Shown here: positions 41,775-51,226 of the stretch, in pieces
Layout: each line of letters starts with the position of its first letter
Position numbering within the stretch: position 1 is the first letter of the stretch
From: Nocardia coubleae NBRC 108252
GTDB lineage: Bacteria > Actinomycetota > Actinomycetes > Mycobacteriales > Mycobacteriaceae
NCBI RefSeq assembly: GCF_001612805.1
Contig: NZ_BDBD01000011.1
Coordinates: 1 to 64,000, forward strand
Length of the DNA stretch: 64,000 bases
Direction of reading: 5' to 3'
Notes under the pieces: model-generated
Databases searched by the model: none
Seen by the model: the letters and a program-made list of their open reading frames with translations, nothing else
Told to the model about the DNA's origin: nothing
Position numbers and translations under genes: made by a program

Positions 41775-43607
41775 TCACTCCTTCTCGTTCTCTCGACCGT
41801 TGTCGGCCGTCTGGTTCACCGCATCCGTCAGGTCGCCGACGATCCGGCGCAACTCTTCGATGTGGTTGTCGCGGAGCTGGTGCGGCGTGAGGTCGTACTT
41901 CAGGCACAGTGCGGCGGCGGCGGCCGTTGCGATCGCGTGCTGCGCTCCGTTGCCCATGAACTTCGTGACCGAGCCGGCGATGTGGGTGACGCTGATGTGC
42001 TTGCCTGCCATCATCACGTTGTCCAGATCGGCTGAATACAGGCATCGGAACGGCACTTCGAACGGGAGGCCGTCGCGGGTGTCCCACTTCCAGTCCTTCA
42101 GGCGGAAGTCGTATTCGTCGTCGATCGGGTAGTGCAAACAGAACGCCCCGGAGTTCATCGCCACTGTGTCGGGGAAGCGTCGGTGCTCGCGAATGTCGTT
42201 CTCGGTCAAGACGTATCCGCCGAGATATCGTCGGAACTCCCCTTGCCCGGCGACGAAAGCGACCCAGTCCAGCGCCAGGTTTGCGTAGGTATCCGGTTCG
42301 AGGGCCTTGACGTTGGCGAAGGTTCCATAGATCGCGCACAGCAGGTGATCGCGGATTTCCTCGCCCTGGGTATACGGATCGAGCCATTGGCCGTACTCCC
42401 AGAAGTGTGTGGCGGGGAACAGCATTCGGCGGCGGATGCTCGGATCCGGATGACGGAATCGCCCCGCCACGGGACCTGGCCCGTTGTCGACCCCTGGCTC
42501 CACCAGTTGCCCGCCGAGATTCGCGTAGTCCTTCGCGACGGCCTGTGCCCAGGGGGCATCCGGAAACGGCACCGGCTCCGAGTGTTCGCGAGTCCGGAAG
42601 AACAGCGTGTGACCGTGATGCTGGTCGAGATGCTCGGCTGGAGCCGTCGGTTCGTTGTACTCGGCCCTGGATTCGTGGCCGAACAGGGTTCGTGCGCCTG
42701 CGAGCAGGCCGACGATCGCTGTCCCGCTGCAGTCGATGACGAGCGGAGCGGAAAATCGATACTCCCGCCCGGTCCGTGTGTCGCGGGCGTCGACCGCGGT
42801 GACTCGTCGCTCGGCGGTGATCACGCGGAAGACTTGGTGCTCGGTGTAGAGCGACGCGTTCGATTCCGCCTCGAGGACCTGGCGTGCCATCAGATCGCCG
42901 TCGGGGTGGCGCTTCGACAGCTCATGCACGAGCGGTCCGGTCTCGCCGCGGGGAGTGAGGCCGATCTCGACGCTCGCGTTTCCCCCGAGGACGGGCCGAT
43001 TGTGCAGGAGCGCGACCCGTAGCCCGAGCCTGGCGGCCGCCAGGACTCCGGCGGCGCCCGTGACGCCTCCGCCTACAATGACGACATCGAATTCGCCTGC
43101 ATCCGTAGGCGTTTCAGGTAGGCCGCACAGTCGGCGGCGCCACTCGCGCGCCTCAGCGCCGCTGCCTTCGGGGGGCGGCGCATCGTCGAGGCTGAGGTAG
43201 ATCGCATCGCATCGCGCGTCGAAGCCTGTGTGATCGTGGAGGGTCACCTCTGTCCGGCGGCTGTCGAGGTGCAGGAGCCCGGCGTCTTCCCACATCCACC
43301 CCTGGCCGCTTGCGCCGAACTCCTTCGAGAGCGTGTGGTCACCGATGGTGACGGCGAAGCGTCCCGGATGGTGCGTCGGTACCCAGTCCTTGGTGCGGAC
43401 CCAGATGCGATAGGTGCCCGCCTCGGGGATCTCGAGCGTCGCTCGAGCGTCGGCCACCGGCACTCCGAGGCCATGGGCCAACAGGTAGGGGGCGCCCATC
43501 TCGACGTCGAACTGCGAGTCGAGCAGCCAGCCGCCTCGGTCGTGAAAGTCCGCTGCTCGGACGAGAAGTCGTGCGCTACTCGTGGAGCGCCGTGCGGTGG
43601 CGGTCAT
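41775..43607 (-). CDS. FAD-dependent oxidoreductase with N-terminal beta-rich domain
   Basis: A 610-aa protein. Residues about 10-150 form a beta-rich domain resembling golvesin or carbohydrate-binding modules (AGTYRIWVRTKDWVPTHHPG). From about 175 an FAD-dependent oxidoreductase follows with FDVVIVGGGVTGAAGVLAAA (dinucleotide fold), LLHNRPVLGGNASVEIGL and, late, NVMMAGKHISVTHIAGSVTK. This matches the FAD_oxidored group common in Planctomycetes and Bacteroidetes for polysaccharide degradation. No signal peptide is seen. ATG 43607 was chosen; ATG 43655 is possible. It is divergent from an HxlR regulator. Foreign origin is possible. Confidence 0.85.
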   Translation of the reverse strand: MTATARRSTSSARLLVRAADFHDRGGWLLDSQFDVEMGAPYLLAHGLGVPVADARATLEIPEAGTYRIWVRTKDWVPTHHPGRFAVTIGDHTLSKEFGASGQGWMWEDAGLLHLDSRRTEVTLHDHTGFDARCDAIYLSLDDAPPPEGSGAEAREWRRRLCGLPETPTDAGEFDVVIVGGGVTGAAGVLAAARLGLRVALLHNRPVLGGNASVEIGLTPRGETGPLVHELSKRHPDGDLMARQVLEAESNASLYTEHQVFRVITAERRVTAVDARDTRTGREYRFSAPLVIDCSGTAIVGLLAGARTLFGHESRAEYNEPTAPAEHLDQHHGHTLFFRTREHSEPVPFPDAPWAQAVAKDYANLGGQLVEPGVDNGPGPVAGRFRHPDPSIRRRMLFPATHFWEYGQWLDPYTQGEEIRDHLLCAIYGTFANVKALEPDTYANLALDWVAFVAGQGEFRRYLGGYVLTENDIREHRRFPDTVAMNSGAFCLHYPIDDEYDFRLKDWKWDTRDGLPFEVPFRCLYSADLDNVMMAGKHISVTHIAGSVTKFMGNGAQHAIATAAAAALCLKYDLTPHQLRDNHIEELRRIVGDLTDAVNQTADNGRENEKE

Positions 43608-43840
43608 CGTGTGCGGTGGGTGTGATCGACGGTCCGGCCGCTGGGGCTCGGCCATGTCGTCGTGTGGCGAGGTGCGCAGTTGTTCAACCGATCGGCAAGC
43701 ATGAGCTCTCCTGGGCGTTCGGGCTATCGGGACAGCGGGGCGCCGAGTTCGACCGGTCGATGGCGCAGATCCTGAACGTCACCTGCCCGGCAGCGGCCGA
43801 TGCGTCGGTGTCCGTCTGGATGCCGACTGGCGAGATGACT

Positions 43841-43852
43841 TTCGCAAGCGAA
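43841..43852. promoter_or_regulatory. operator candidate upstream of the HxlR regulator
   Basis: TTCGC-AA-GCGAA is a perfect 12-base palindrome 47 bases before the hxlR-type start, in the region divergent from the FAD oxidoreductase. It could be the autoregulatory site of the HxlR protein. Confidence 0.45.
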
Positions 43853-43898
43853 GTTAGCTAGGATGCACCTGACTGTCAATATCGAAGTGAGGTGCGAT

Positions 43899-44369
43899 GT
43901 GGACTGGCTCGGTCTGGACACCGCGAACTGCCCCGTTCAGCGAACGCTGGAGCTGGTCGGCGAGAAGTGGAGCTTGTTGATCGTTCGCGAGGCGATCAAC
44001 GGCGTCCGCAGGTTCGACGACTTCCATGACCATCTGGGCATGTCGGAGGCTGTTCTCGCCGACCGGCTCCGCAAGCTTGTCGCTGCAGGCATCCTGATGA
44101 CCCGGCCCTACCGGTCGCCGGGCGGACGCACCCGCAACGAGTACCGGCTGTCCGAGAAGGGCTGGGACCTGTGGCCTGTCATCGTCTCCTTGATGCAATG
44201 GGGAGACAAGTACACGGCTGATCCGGAGGGGCCGTTCCTGGACGTCCGCCACGCCGATTGCGACGCGCCCGTGCGAGTGGTCGTCGAGTGCAGTCACGAC
44301 CACGCCGCCCTTGCTCACAACGAGGTCGTCGTGCGACCGGGCGCGTCCGCCCGTCCACGCCGCCGGTAA
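43899..44369 (+). CDS. HxlR family transcriptional regulator
   Basis: A 156-aa winged-helix regulator: NCPVQRTLELVGEKWSLLIV, then REAINGVRRFDDFHDHLGMS, EAVLADRLRKLVAAGIL and SPGGRTRNEYRLSEKGWDLW are the canonical HxlR blocks. A conserved cysteine (residue 9) lies at the position used for redox or aldehyde sensing in some family members. GTG 43899 is preferred because GAGG sits 6 bases upstream and the product then begins like known HxlR proteins; ATG 43863 would add an unusual 12 residues. Confidence 0.87.
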   Translation: MDWLGLDTANCPVQRTLELVGEKWSLLIVREAINGVRRFDDFHDHLGMSEAVLADRLRKLVAAGILMTRPYRSPGGRTRNEYRLSEKGWDLWPVIVSLMQWGDKYTADPEGPFLDVRHADCDAPVRVVVECSHDHAALAHNEVVVRPGASARPRRR

Positions 44370-44624
44370 TCGCCTGCATCGACGGGGGAGTAGGTCCGGC
44401 GAGCGATCGGAGAAATAGGTCGTGACGGCGATCCACGCGTGGGGTGGGTTGCATCGGCGAAATCTGTGAACCCAGTGCGGCTTCGGTCGAATGCTGCCCC
44501 ACGTTCTCGAGAGTTCGGGCCTACGACGGGTCACGACAACTCCGGATGCGAGTCGTTGGCGATGGCGCCGACGCGGTGAATGACCAGTCCGCTTGTCCTG
44601 GTGGCGTTGTGTTCGCGGCGCTGC

Positions 44625-46127
44625 TCAGCGGGGGCGGCGTGTCGGCCGGGACCAGCCGATGCTGAGTTGGACGGCCCGTTGCCAGTGCTCGTATTCGTCT
44701 TCGCGGGCGGAGCGGTTGTGACCGGGCACCCATTGGGCGGCTGCTCGCCAGTTGCGGCGTAGTCCTTGCAGGTCCGGCCAGTAGCCGGCGGCCAGGCCCG
44801 CTGCGTAGGCGGCGCCGAGGGAGACCGTTTCGGTGACCAAGGGTCGTGTGACGGGGATGTCGAGGACGTCGGCGATGATCTGCATGAGCAGGTTGTTGGA
44901 GGTCATTCCACCGGCCACCCGCAACGAGCGTGCGCGCAGGCCCGCGTCGGCGTTCATGGCCTCGAGGACATCGCGGGTCTGCCAGGCGGTGGCCTCGAGT
45001 GCCGCGCGGGCCAGGTGCCCCTTGGTGACGTAGGAGGTCAGGCCGATCAGCAGGCCGCGGGCGTCGCTGCGCCAGTGCGGGGCGTAGAGGCCGGAGAAGG
45101 CGGGGACCAGGTAGCAGCCGCCGTTGTCGTCGACAGTGCTTGCGAGGGTTTCGATTTCGGGTGCGGTGGTGATCAGGCCGACGATGTCGCGCAACCAGCC
45201 GACCAGTGAGCCGGTGACCGCGATCGGGCCTTCCAAGGCGTAGACCGGTTCCTCGCCGATCTGGTAGCCGATGGTGGTGAGCAGGCCGTGTGCGGAGCGG
45301 ATGAGCTCGGAGCCGGTGTTCATCATGAGGAATCCGCCGGTGCCGTAGGTGCATTCGGTCTCGCCGGGTGCGAAACAGGTCTGGCCGAACAGGGCGGCGT
45401 GCTGGTCGCCGAGTGCGGCGCCGATCCGCACGCCCGGTGCGGCGGTGACCGCGGTGCCGAAGTCGCCGGTGGAGGGTTCGATGCGGGGGAGCATGGCGCG
45501 CGGAATGTCGAACAGCCGCAACAGTTCGTCGTCCCATTGCCGGGTGGTGAGGTTCATCAGGAGGGTGCGGCCCGCGTTGGTGACGTCGGTGACGTGCACG
45601 CCGCCGGTCAGGTTCCAGATCAGCCAGGATTCCATGGTCCCGACCAGCACCTCACCGCGTTCGGCGCGCGCCCGCAGCCCCTCGACGTCGTCGAGCAGCC
45701 AGCGCAGGCGTGGCGCGGCGAAGTAGGTCGCCAGCGGTAGTCCGCTCAGTTCGGTGATGCGTTGTGCCGCAGGCGAATTACGGAGGGATTCGACGAACTC
45801 CTCGGTGCGGATGTCCTGCCAGACGATGGCGGGACGCACCGGCACACCCGTCGCCCGGTCCCACACCACGGTCGTCTCGCGCTGGTTGGCGATGCCGATG
45901 GCCGCCACCTGCTCGACGCCGATCCCGGCATCGCGCAGGGCGGCGGGCAGGATCCGTTCGACGGTCCGCCAGATCTCGAGCGCGTCCTGCTCCACCCAGC
46001 CGGACCGGGGATAGTGCTGGCGGTGCACGCGCTGAGCCAGCCCGGCCAGGCGCGCGTGGCGGTCGAAGACCAGACACCGGCTCGAGGTGGTGCCCTGATC
46101 GATCGCAAGGACGAAACGTGGCGTCAT
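44625..46127 (-). CDS. glpK: glycerol kinase (first copy)
   Basis: The 500-aa FGGY kinase makes sn-glycerol 3-phosphate from glycerol and ATP. Motifs: [16 protein letters not shown] at the N terminus, [37 protein letters not shown] and CTYGTGGFLMMNTG. Its length equals the second copy at 47031, but the sequences differ widely. An IclR regulator gene lies 28 bases upstream on the same strand, so the two are probably co-transcribed. The interval 44370-44624 downstream holds nothing I can support. Confidence 0.92.
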   Translation of the reverse strand: MTPRFVLAIDQGTTSSRCLVFDRHARLAGLAQRVHRQHYPRSGWVEQDALEIWRTVERILPAALRDAGIGVEQVAAIGIANQRETTVVWDRATGVPVRPAIVWQDIRTEEFVESLRNSPAAQRITELSGLPLATYFAAPRLRWLLDDVEGLRARAERGEVLVGTMESWLIWNLTGGVHVTDVTNAGRTLLMNLTTRQWDDELLRLFDIPRAMLPRIEPSTGDFGTAVTAAPGVRIGAALGDQHAALFGQTCFAPGETECTYGTGGFLMMNTGSELIRSAHGLLTTIGYQIGEEPVYALEGPIAVTGSLVGWLRDIVGLITTAPEIETLASTVDDNGGCYLVPAFSGLYAPHWRSDARGLLIGLTSYVTKGHLARAALEATAWQTRDVLEAMNADAGLRARSLRVAGGMTSNNLLMQIIADVLDIPVTRPLVTETVSLGAAYAAGLAAGYWPDLQGLRRNWRAAAQWVPGHNRSAREDEYEHWQRAVQLSIGWSRPTRRPR

Positions 46128-46155
46128 AGAAAGCCTTTCGGCAGGTTTGTCTCGA

Positions 46156-46908
46156 TCATCGCGCCGCCGTGAGGTCACGATGCACGGCCTGCGCGGCGGC
46201 ACGCACCTGGTCGACCAGTCCGGCACGCGGCTGGGAGTGGCTGTCGCACAGCCGGTCGACCGGTCCGGAGATGCCGATGGCCGCGACCACCAGCCCGCCC
46301 CTGGTACGGATGGGTGCGGCGATGCCCGCTTCGCCGGTGCGGTATTCCTCGACCTCGCCCGCCCAGCCCGCACGCCGGACCTCGGCGATCGAGCGGGCCG
46401 AGGCGGCGGGATCGGTGATGGTGCGATGGGTGAAGGCCTGGAGCGCACCGCGTTCGGCGGCCGGTTCGTAGGCGAGCAGAACTTTCCCCAGGGCGGTGGC
46501 GTAGGCGGGCAGTACTTCGCCGACGGCGAGGACCTGCTCGCTGTTGTCCGGCCGGAAGACGTGGTGCACCACCGTCACCCCGGCCGGGCGGGCAACCGCC
46601 ATGCGCACCGACTCGCCGGTGCGCGCGGCGAGTGCGTCGGCGCGGTGGATGGCGCGTGAACGCAACTCGTTGACGTCGAGGTGGTCGGAACCGAGCTCGT
46701 GCACGGCGGGCCCGAGCAGGTAGCGACACGTCACCGGATCCTGGTCGACGAAACCCGTGCCAAGCAGTGTCCGCAGGATCCCGTGGGCGGTGGGTTTGGC
46801 CAGGTCGAGGGCGGTCGCCACCTCGCCGACGCCCATCGGGCCCGACCCACGCGCGAGCAGCCGCAACACGGCCGCGGCACGTTCGATCGATTGGATCGGA
46901 CCCGGCAT
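46156..46908 (-). CDS. IclR family regulator of the glycerol locus
   Basis: A 250-aa protein with the N-terminal winged helix [40 protein letters not shown] and a C-terminal IclR effector domain with [12 protein letters not shown] and [20 protein letters not shown]. It belongs to the GylR-like group that controls glycerol genes in actinomycetes. It lies between two divergent glycerol kinase genes and probably represses both. Glycerol or glycerol 3-phosphate is the likely effector. Confidence 0.88.
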   Translation of the reverse strand: MPGPIQSIERAAAVLRLLARGSGPMGVGEVATALDLAKPTAHGILRTLLGTGFVDQDPVTCRYLLGPAVHELGSDHLDVNELRSRAIHRADALAARTGESVRMAVARPAGVTVVHHVFRPDNSEQVLAVGEVLPAYATALGKVLLAYEPAAERGALQAFTHRTITDPAASARSIAEVRRAGWAGEVEEYRTGEAGIAAPIRTRGGLVVAAIGISGPVDRLCDSHSQPRAGLVDQVRAAAQAVHRDLTAAR

Positions 46909-46929
46909 CGTCTGAACCTATCAGCCCGG

Positions 46930-46948
46930 CGTTCAGCATTGTCGAACG
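46930..46948. promoter_or_regulatory. IclR operator candidate in the glpK divergent region
   Basis: CGTTC (46930-46934) and GAACG (46944-46948) form an inverted repeat with a 9-base spacer, 22 bases from the IclR start and 83 from the second glycerol kinase start. Arm length and spacing resemble IclR-type sites. Confidence 0.45.
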
Positions 46949-47030
46949 GCGACCGTGGCTCGCCGCTCGACTCGTTCCTAGCGTGGACCCCGGTGAACGG
47001 GCTCGACGGCGAGCCCGCGGAAGGACCACG

Positions 47031-48533
47031 ATGAACCGGTATGTGGGCGCGATCGATCAGGGCACGACCTCGACGCGCTTCATGGTTTTCGATCACGCGG
47101 GCAGCGTGGTCGCACGGCATCAGCTCGAGCACGAGCAGATTCTCCCGAAACCCGGTTGGGTGGAACACGATCCGACGGAGATCTGGGAGCGCACCCGCAC
47201 CGTCGTCGGGACCGCGCTCGCCCGGGCCGGTCTGACCGCCGCCGACCTGGCCGCGGTCGGTGTCACCAATCAGCGCGAGACCACCCTGGTCTGGAACCGC
47301 CACACCGGCCGCCCGTACTACAACGCCATCGTCTGGCAGGACACCCGCACCGATCGCCTCATCGCCGACCTGGACGACGAGCACACCGAACTGATCCGCA
47401 AGCGGACGGGCTTGCGTCCCGCACCGTATTTCTCCGGCGGCAAGCTGCGCTGGATCCTCGACAATGTCGAGGGGGTTCGCGCCGACGCCGAACGTGGCGA
47501 CGCCCTGTTCGGCACCATCGACAGCTGGTTGATCTGGAACCTCACCGGCGGCACCCACGTCACCGACCCGACCAACGCCTCGCGCACCATGCTGATGGAT
47601 CTGCGGACCTTGCGCTGGGACGAGGAACTGTTGCGCGTCTTCGACATTCCCGCCGCCATGCTGCCCGTCATCGCGCCTTCGTCGAACCCGGCCGGATACG
47701 GAACCACGATGCCGGACGGCCCCTTCGGCGGGATGGTGACGATCGCCGGCGCACTCGGCGACCAGCAGGCCGCGGCCGTCGGCCAGGTGTGCTTTCGGCC
47801 CGGCGAGGCCAAGAACACCTACGGCACCGGCAATTTCCTCATGCTCAACACCGGCACCGACATCGTGGATTCCACCCACGGGCTGCTCACCACCGTCGCC
47901 TACCAGTTCGGTGACGACGCACCCGCCTATGCGCTGGAAGGGTCGATCGCGGTCACCGGTTCGGCGGTGCAGTGGTTGCGCGACCAGCTCGGCATCATCG
48001 CGGGTGCCGCGCAGATCGAGGACATGGCGGCCCAGGTCGACGATTCCGGCGGCGTGTACTTCGTGCCCGCGTTCTCCGGCCTGTTCGCCCCCTACTGGCG
48101 ACCGGACGCGCGCGGCGCCGTCGTCGGCCTCTCGCGTTACAGCAACAACGCCCATTTGGCCCGGGCGACACTGGAATCCATCGCCTACCAGACCCGTGAC
48201 GTGGTCGAGGCCATGCAGCGTGACGCCGGGACGCGGTTGAGCACGTTGCGGGTCGACGGTGGTGTCACCGTGAACAACCTCGCCATGCAGATCCAGGCCG
48301 ACCTGCTCGGTGTCCCCGTCTCCCGACCTGTCGTCGCCGAGACCACCGCGCTCGGCGCCGCCTACGCGGCCGGGCTGGCCGCCGGCTTCTGGGCGGGCAC
48401 CGACGAACTGCGCTCCAACTGGCACGAGGACCTGCGCTGGTTGCCCACCTGGTCCGACGCCGACCGCGAACGCGGCTACACCCGCTGGCTCAAAGCCGTC
48501 GAACGCACCCTCGGCTGGGCCGACCTCGACTGA
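47031..48533 (+). CDS. glpK: glycerol kinase (second copy)
   Basis: A 500-aa FGGY kinase with [59 protein letters not shown] and [14 protein letters not shown]. It is nearer to the classical bacterial GlpK, in which this region often contains [13 protein letters not shown] (here [16 protein letters not shown]). GAAGGACC precedes the ATG. The next gene, glpD, starts 26 bases after its stop, so this copy belongs to the catabolic unit. Confidence 0.93.
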   Translation: MNRYVGAIDQGTTSTRFMVFDHAGSVVARHQLEHEQILPKPGWVEHDPTEIWERTRTVVGTALARAGLTAADLAAVGVTNQRETTLVWNRHTGRPYYNAIVWQDTRTDRLIADLDDEHTELIRKRTGLRPAPYFSGGKLRWILDNVEGVRADAERGDALFGTIDSWLIWNLTGGTHVTDPTNASRTMLMDLRTLRWDEELLRVFDIPAAMLPVIAPSSNPAGYGTTMPDGPFGGMVTIAGALGDQQAAAVGQVCFRPGEAKNTYGTGNFLMLNTGTDIVDSTHGLLTTVAYQFGDDAPAYALEGSIAVTGSAVQWLRDQLGIIAGAAQIEDMAAQVDDSGGVYFVPAFSGLFAPYWRPDARGAVVGLSRYSNNAHLARATLESIAYQTRDVVEAMQRDAGTRLSTLRVDGGVTVNNLAMQIQADLLGVPVSRPVVAETTALGAAYAAGLAAGFWAGTDELRSNWHEDLRWLPTWSDADRERGYTRWLKAVERTLGWADLD

Positions 48534-48559
48534 TGCACCCCCACACCAAGGAGCACACT

Positions 48560-50239
48560 GTGTCCGTTTCCCTGGACCCCGCCTACCGCGCCGCGGCGAT
48601 CGCGGCACTCGGCGACACCGAGATCGACGTGCTGGTGATCGGCGGCGGCGTGACCGGCGCGGGCGCCGCGCTCGACGCGGCCGCGCGCGGCCTGTCGGTG
48701 ACCCTCGTCGAGGCCCGCGATTTCGCCGCGGGCACCTCCAGCCGCTCGTCCAAACTCATCCACGGCGGGTTGCGCTATCTCGAGCAGATGGACTTCACCC
48801 TGGTCCGGGAGGCACTCAAAGAGCGTGGGCTGCTGCTGAATTCGCTCGCACCGCACCTGGTGCGCCCGGTGCCGTTCCTGTTTCCGCTACGGCACCGGGT
48901 GTGGGAGCGCGCCTACATCGGCGCGGGCATCGCCCTCTACGACACCCTCGGCGGCGCCCGGACGGTGCCCATGCACAAGCACCTGACCCGTTCCGGCGCA
49001 CTCGACCTGGCTCCCGCGCTGCGCGACGACGCCATGACCGGCGCCATCCGCTACTACGACGCCCAGGTCGACGACGCCCGGCACACGATGATGATCGCGC
49101 GCACCGCCGCCGAACAGGGCGCGACGGTCCTCACCCGCACCCAGGTGATCGGGCTCGAACGCGACGGTGAGCGGGTCGTCGGCGCACGCGTGCTCGATCT
49201 GGAAACCGGTGCCGCCCATACTGTCCGGGCGCGCACCGTGATCAGCGCGACCGGTGTGTGGACCGACGACATGATCGCGATGACCGGCGTCGACTTCCCG
49301 TTCCACGTCCAGATGTCGAAGGGCGTGCACATCCTCGTGCCCCGCGACCGCCTCGACCTGCACACCGGCCTGATCATGCGTACCGAGAAGTCGGTGCTGT
49401 TCGTGATCCCGTGGGCCGAGCACTGGATCATCGGCACCACCGACACCCCGTGGTCGCTGGACAAGAACCACCCCACCGCCACCGCGGCCGACGTGGACTA
49501 CATCCTCGAACACGTCAACGCGGTGCTGCGTGAGCCACTGACCAGGGCCGACATCGTCGGCACCTATGCCGGGCTGCGACCGTTGATGACCGGTGCGTCG
49601 AAGGAGACCGCCAAGCTCTCCCGCGAACACGCCGTCGCCGAACCCGTGCCCGGCCTGTTCGTCATCGCGGGCGGCAAGTACACCACCTACCGGGTGATGG
49701 CCGAAGACGTCGTCGACGCCGCCGCCACCAGGCTCGCCCGGCACGTACCCGCGTCGCCGACCGCGCGGCTGCCGATCCTCGGCGCGGACGGCTATCGCGA
49801 AATGCTCGCCGCGACAGAGGAATCGGCCACCCGCACAGGACTGTCGCCCGAGCAGGTGCGGCATCTGCTCGACCGCTATGGTTCCCTGGCCACCGACCTG
49901 TTCGATCTCGTCGGCGCCGACCCCGCCCTGCGTGCACCCCTCGCAGGCGCCCCGGGCTATCTCGCCGCCGAAATCGTCTACGCGGTCACCCACGAGGGCG
50001 CCCTGCATCTCGACGACCTGCTGACCCGTCGCACCCGCATCTCCATCGAGGTCCCCGACCGCGGGCTCGCCGCAGCCCCCGTCGTCGCCCGCCTCGTCGC
50101 CCCGCTCCTCGGCTGGGACGCCGCGACCACCGACCTCGAGATCGATCGCTACCGCGACCGGGTCCACGCCGAACTGCTGGCCAATCAGGCGAGCGACGAC
50201 GAATCGGCCAACAGCGCCCGCCTCGTCGCCGTCGGCTGA
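48560..50239 (+). CDS. glpD: aerobic glycerol-3-phosphate dehydrogenase
   Basis: The 559-aa FAD enzyme oxidises glycerol 3-phosphate to dihydroxyacetone phosphate at the membrane and passes electrons to quinone. Motifs: VLVIGGGVTGAGAALDAAAR (FAD fold), RSSKLIHGGLRYLEQMDFTL and VIAGGKYTTYRVMAEDVVD. The GTG at 48560 was chosen because AAGGAG lies 6 bases upstream; an ATG at 48533 overlapping the kinase stop is the alternative. It completes glycerol use with glpK; no glpF facilitator is present. Confidence 0.93.
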   Translation: MSVSLDPAYRAAAIAALGDTEIDVLVIGGGVTGAGAALDAAARGLSVTLVEARDFAAGTSSRSSKLIHGGLRYLEQMDFTLVREALKERGLLLNSLAPHLVRPVPFLFPLRHRVWERAYIGAGIALYDTLGGARTVPMHKHLTRSGALDLAPALRDDAMTGAIRYYDAQVDDARHTMMIARTAAEQGATVLTRTQVIGLERDGERVVGARVLDLETGAAHTVRARTVISATGVWTDDMIAMTGVDFPFHVQMSKGVHILVPRDRLDLHTGLIMRTEKSVLFVIPWAEHWIIGTTDTPWSLDKNHPTATAADVDYILEHVNAVLREPLTRADIVGTYAGLRPLMTGASKETAKLSREHAVAEPVPGLFVIAGGKYTTYRVMAEDVVDAAATRLARHVPASPTARLPILGADGYREMLAATEESATRTGLSPEQVRHLLDRYGSLATDLFDLVGADPALRAPLAGAPGYLAAEIVYAVTHEGALHLDDLLTRRTRISIEVPDRGLAAAPVVARLVAPLLGWDAATTDLEIDRYRDRVHAELLANQASDDESANSARLVAVG

Positions 50240-50301
50240 TCGGCCGTTTACGTACGGGTCGAAGAACTCGGGGTCGCCGAGGTGGGTGAGGGCGTTCTTT
50301 C

Positions 50302-50332
50302 AAGAATCACGACAGAGGGTGTCGTGATTCTT
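50302..50332. terminator. strong terminator after glpD
   Basis: A perfect 13-bp stem (AAGAATCACGACA, 50302-50314; right arm 50320-50332) with loop GAGGG is followed by T residues. It lies 62 bases beyond the glpD stop and 62 before the next start, insulating the glycerol genes. Confidence 0.85.
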
Positions 50333-50394
50333 TGGGAGTCTTGATCCGGCAGTCATCGGGCAGCCCGATCGGTCAGTGCATGAAGGAGCGTTCA

Positions 50395-50814
50395 ATGAGT
50401 TCACAGGTCAGTCCGTGCATCACCTTCAACGGCAACGCGCGGGAGGCGATGGAGTTCTACCAGCAGGTCTTCGGTGGAGTGTTGGAGGTTTCGACGGTCG
50501 CGGACTTCGGCTCACCGGACTCGCCGAGCGCTGACAAGGTCATGCACTCCCGTTTGGACACGTCTGCCGGCTACACGTTGATGGCATGGGACTTTCCGGA
50601 TGAAAGACCCGGCCATCCTTCCTATCGGCCGGGCAACAACGTCGCGATCTTCCTCGATGGCGACGACGGAGAACTCCGCGACTACTTCGAGAAATTGTCC
50701 GTCGGTGGCACCGTTACGCTGCCTCTGGAAAAGCAAGTATGGGGAGATGAGGCGGGCTCGCTCGTGGACCGATTCGGGATCAGCTGGATGTTCGACATCA
50801 CCGCCCGCCACTGA
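50395..50814 (+). CDS. VOC family protein (PhnB-like)
   Basis: A 139-aa single-domain VOC protein of the PhnB/3-demethylubiquinone-methyltransferase-like group: CITFNGNAREAMEFYQQVFG, then MHSRLDTSAGYTLMAWDFPD, and VWGDEAGSLVDRFGISWMFD at the C terminus. AAGGAG precedes the ATG. PhnB-like, DGPF and ECF42 genes commonly cluster, and here they follow in that order. Confidence 0.87.
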   Translation: MSSQVSPCITFNGNAREAMEFYQQVFGGVLEVSTVADFGSPDSPSADKVMHSRLDTSAGYTLMAWDFPDERPGHPSYRPGNNVAIFLDGDDGELRDYFEKLSVGGTVTLPLEKQVWGDEAGSLVDRFGISWMFDITARH

Positions 50815-50890
50815 TCGGCGTCGCCGCCGCACCTGGGGTCAACGCGCCAGGGGTGATGCGGCATGCGTTTCTTGCGTGCATGATGTCGGC

Positions 50891-51226
50891 ATGAAGTACG
50901 TGTTGCTGATCTGCGACGACGAGACGACTTCGCCGACCATGGAGGAGATCGCCGCCGATCCGGCGTACCGCGCGTTCGAGGACGAAGTGCAGCGGCGCGG
51001 CGCGAGCCTCGGCGGCGCGCGATTACGCCCGGTGGCCGATGCGACGACAGTCCGCAACCGTGATGGGGAAACACTGGTGTCCGACGGGCCGTTCGCGGAG
51101 ACCAAGGACTTCATCGGCGGCATCGACATCATCGACTGCGCGGATCTGGATGACGCGATCGCCATCGCAGCACGTCATCCGTACGCGAGTCGGGGTTGCA
51201 TCGAGATCCGCCCCGTCTGGGAATGA
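50891..51226 (+). CDS. YCII/DGPF domain protein
   Basis: A 111-aa YCII-fold protein with the hallmark [39 protein letters not shown] opens the ferredoxin-like fold. DGPF proteins are the usual genomic partners of ECF42 sigma factors; their biochemical role is unknown. The stop overlaps the start of the sigma gene as ATGA, showing tight coupling. Confidence 0.9.
   Translation: MKYVLLICDDETTSPTMEEIAADPAYRAFEDEVQRRGASLGGARLRPVADATTVRNRDGETLVSDGPFAETKDFIGGIDIIDCADLDDAIAIAARHPYASRGCIEIRPVWE

Noticed and set aside
46731..48608. 625-aa minus-strand ORF opposite the second glycerol kinase
   Set aside because: Antisense shadow without motifs; the plus strand carries intact GlpK.
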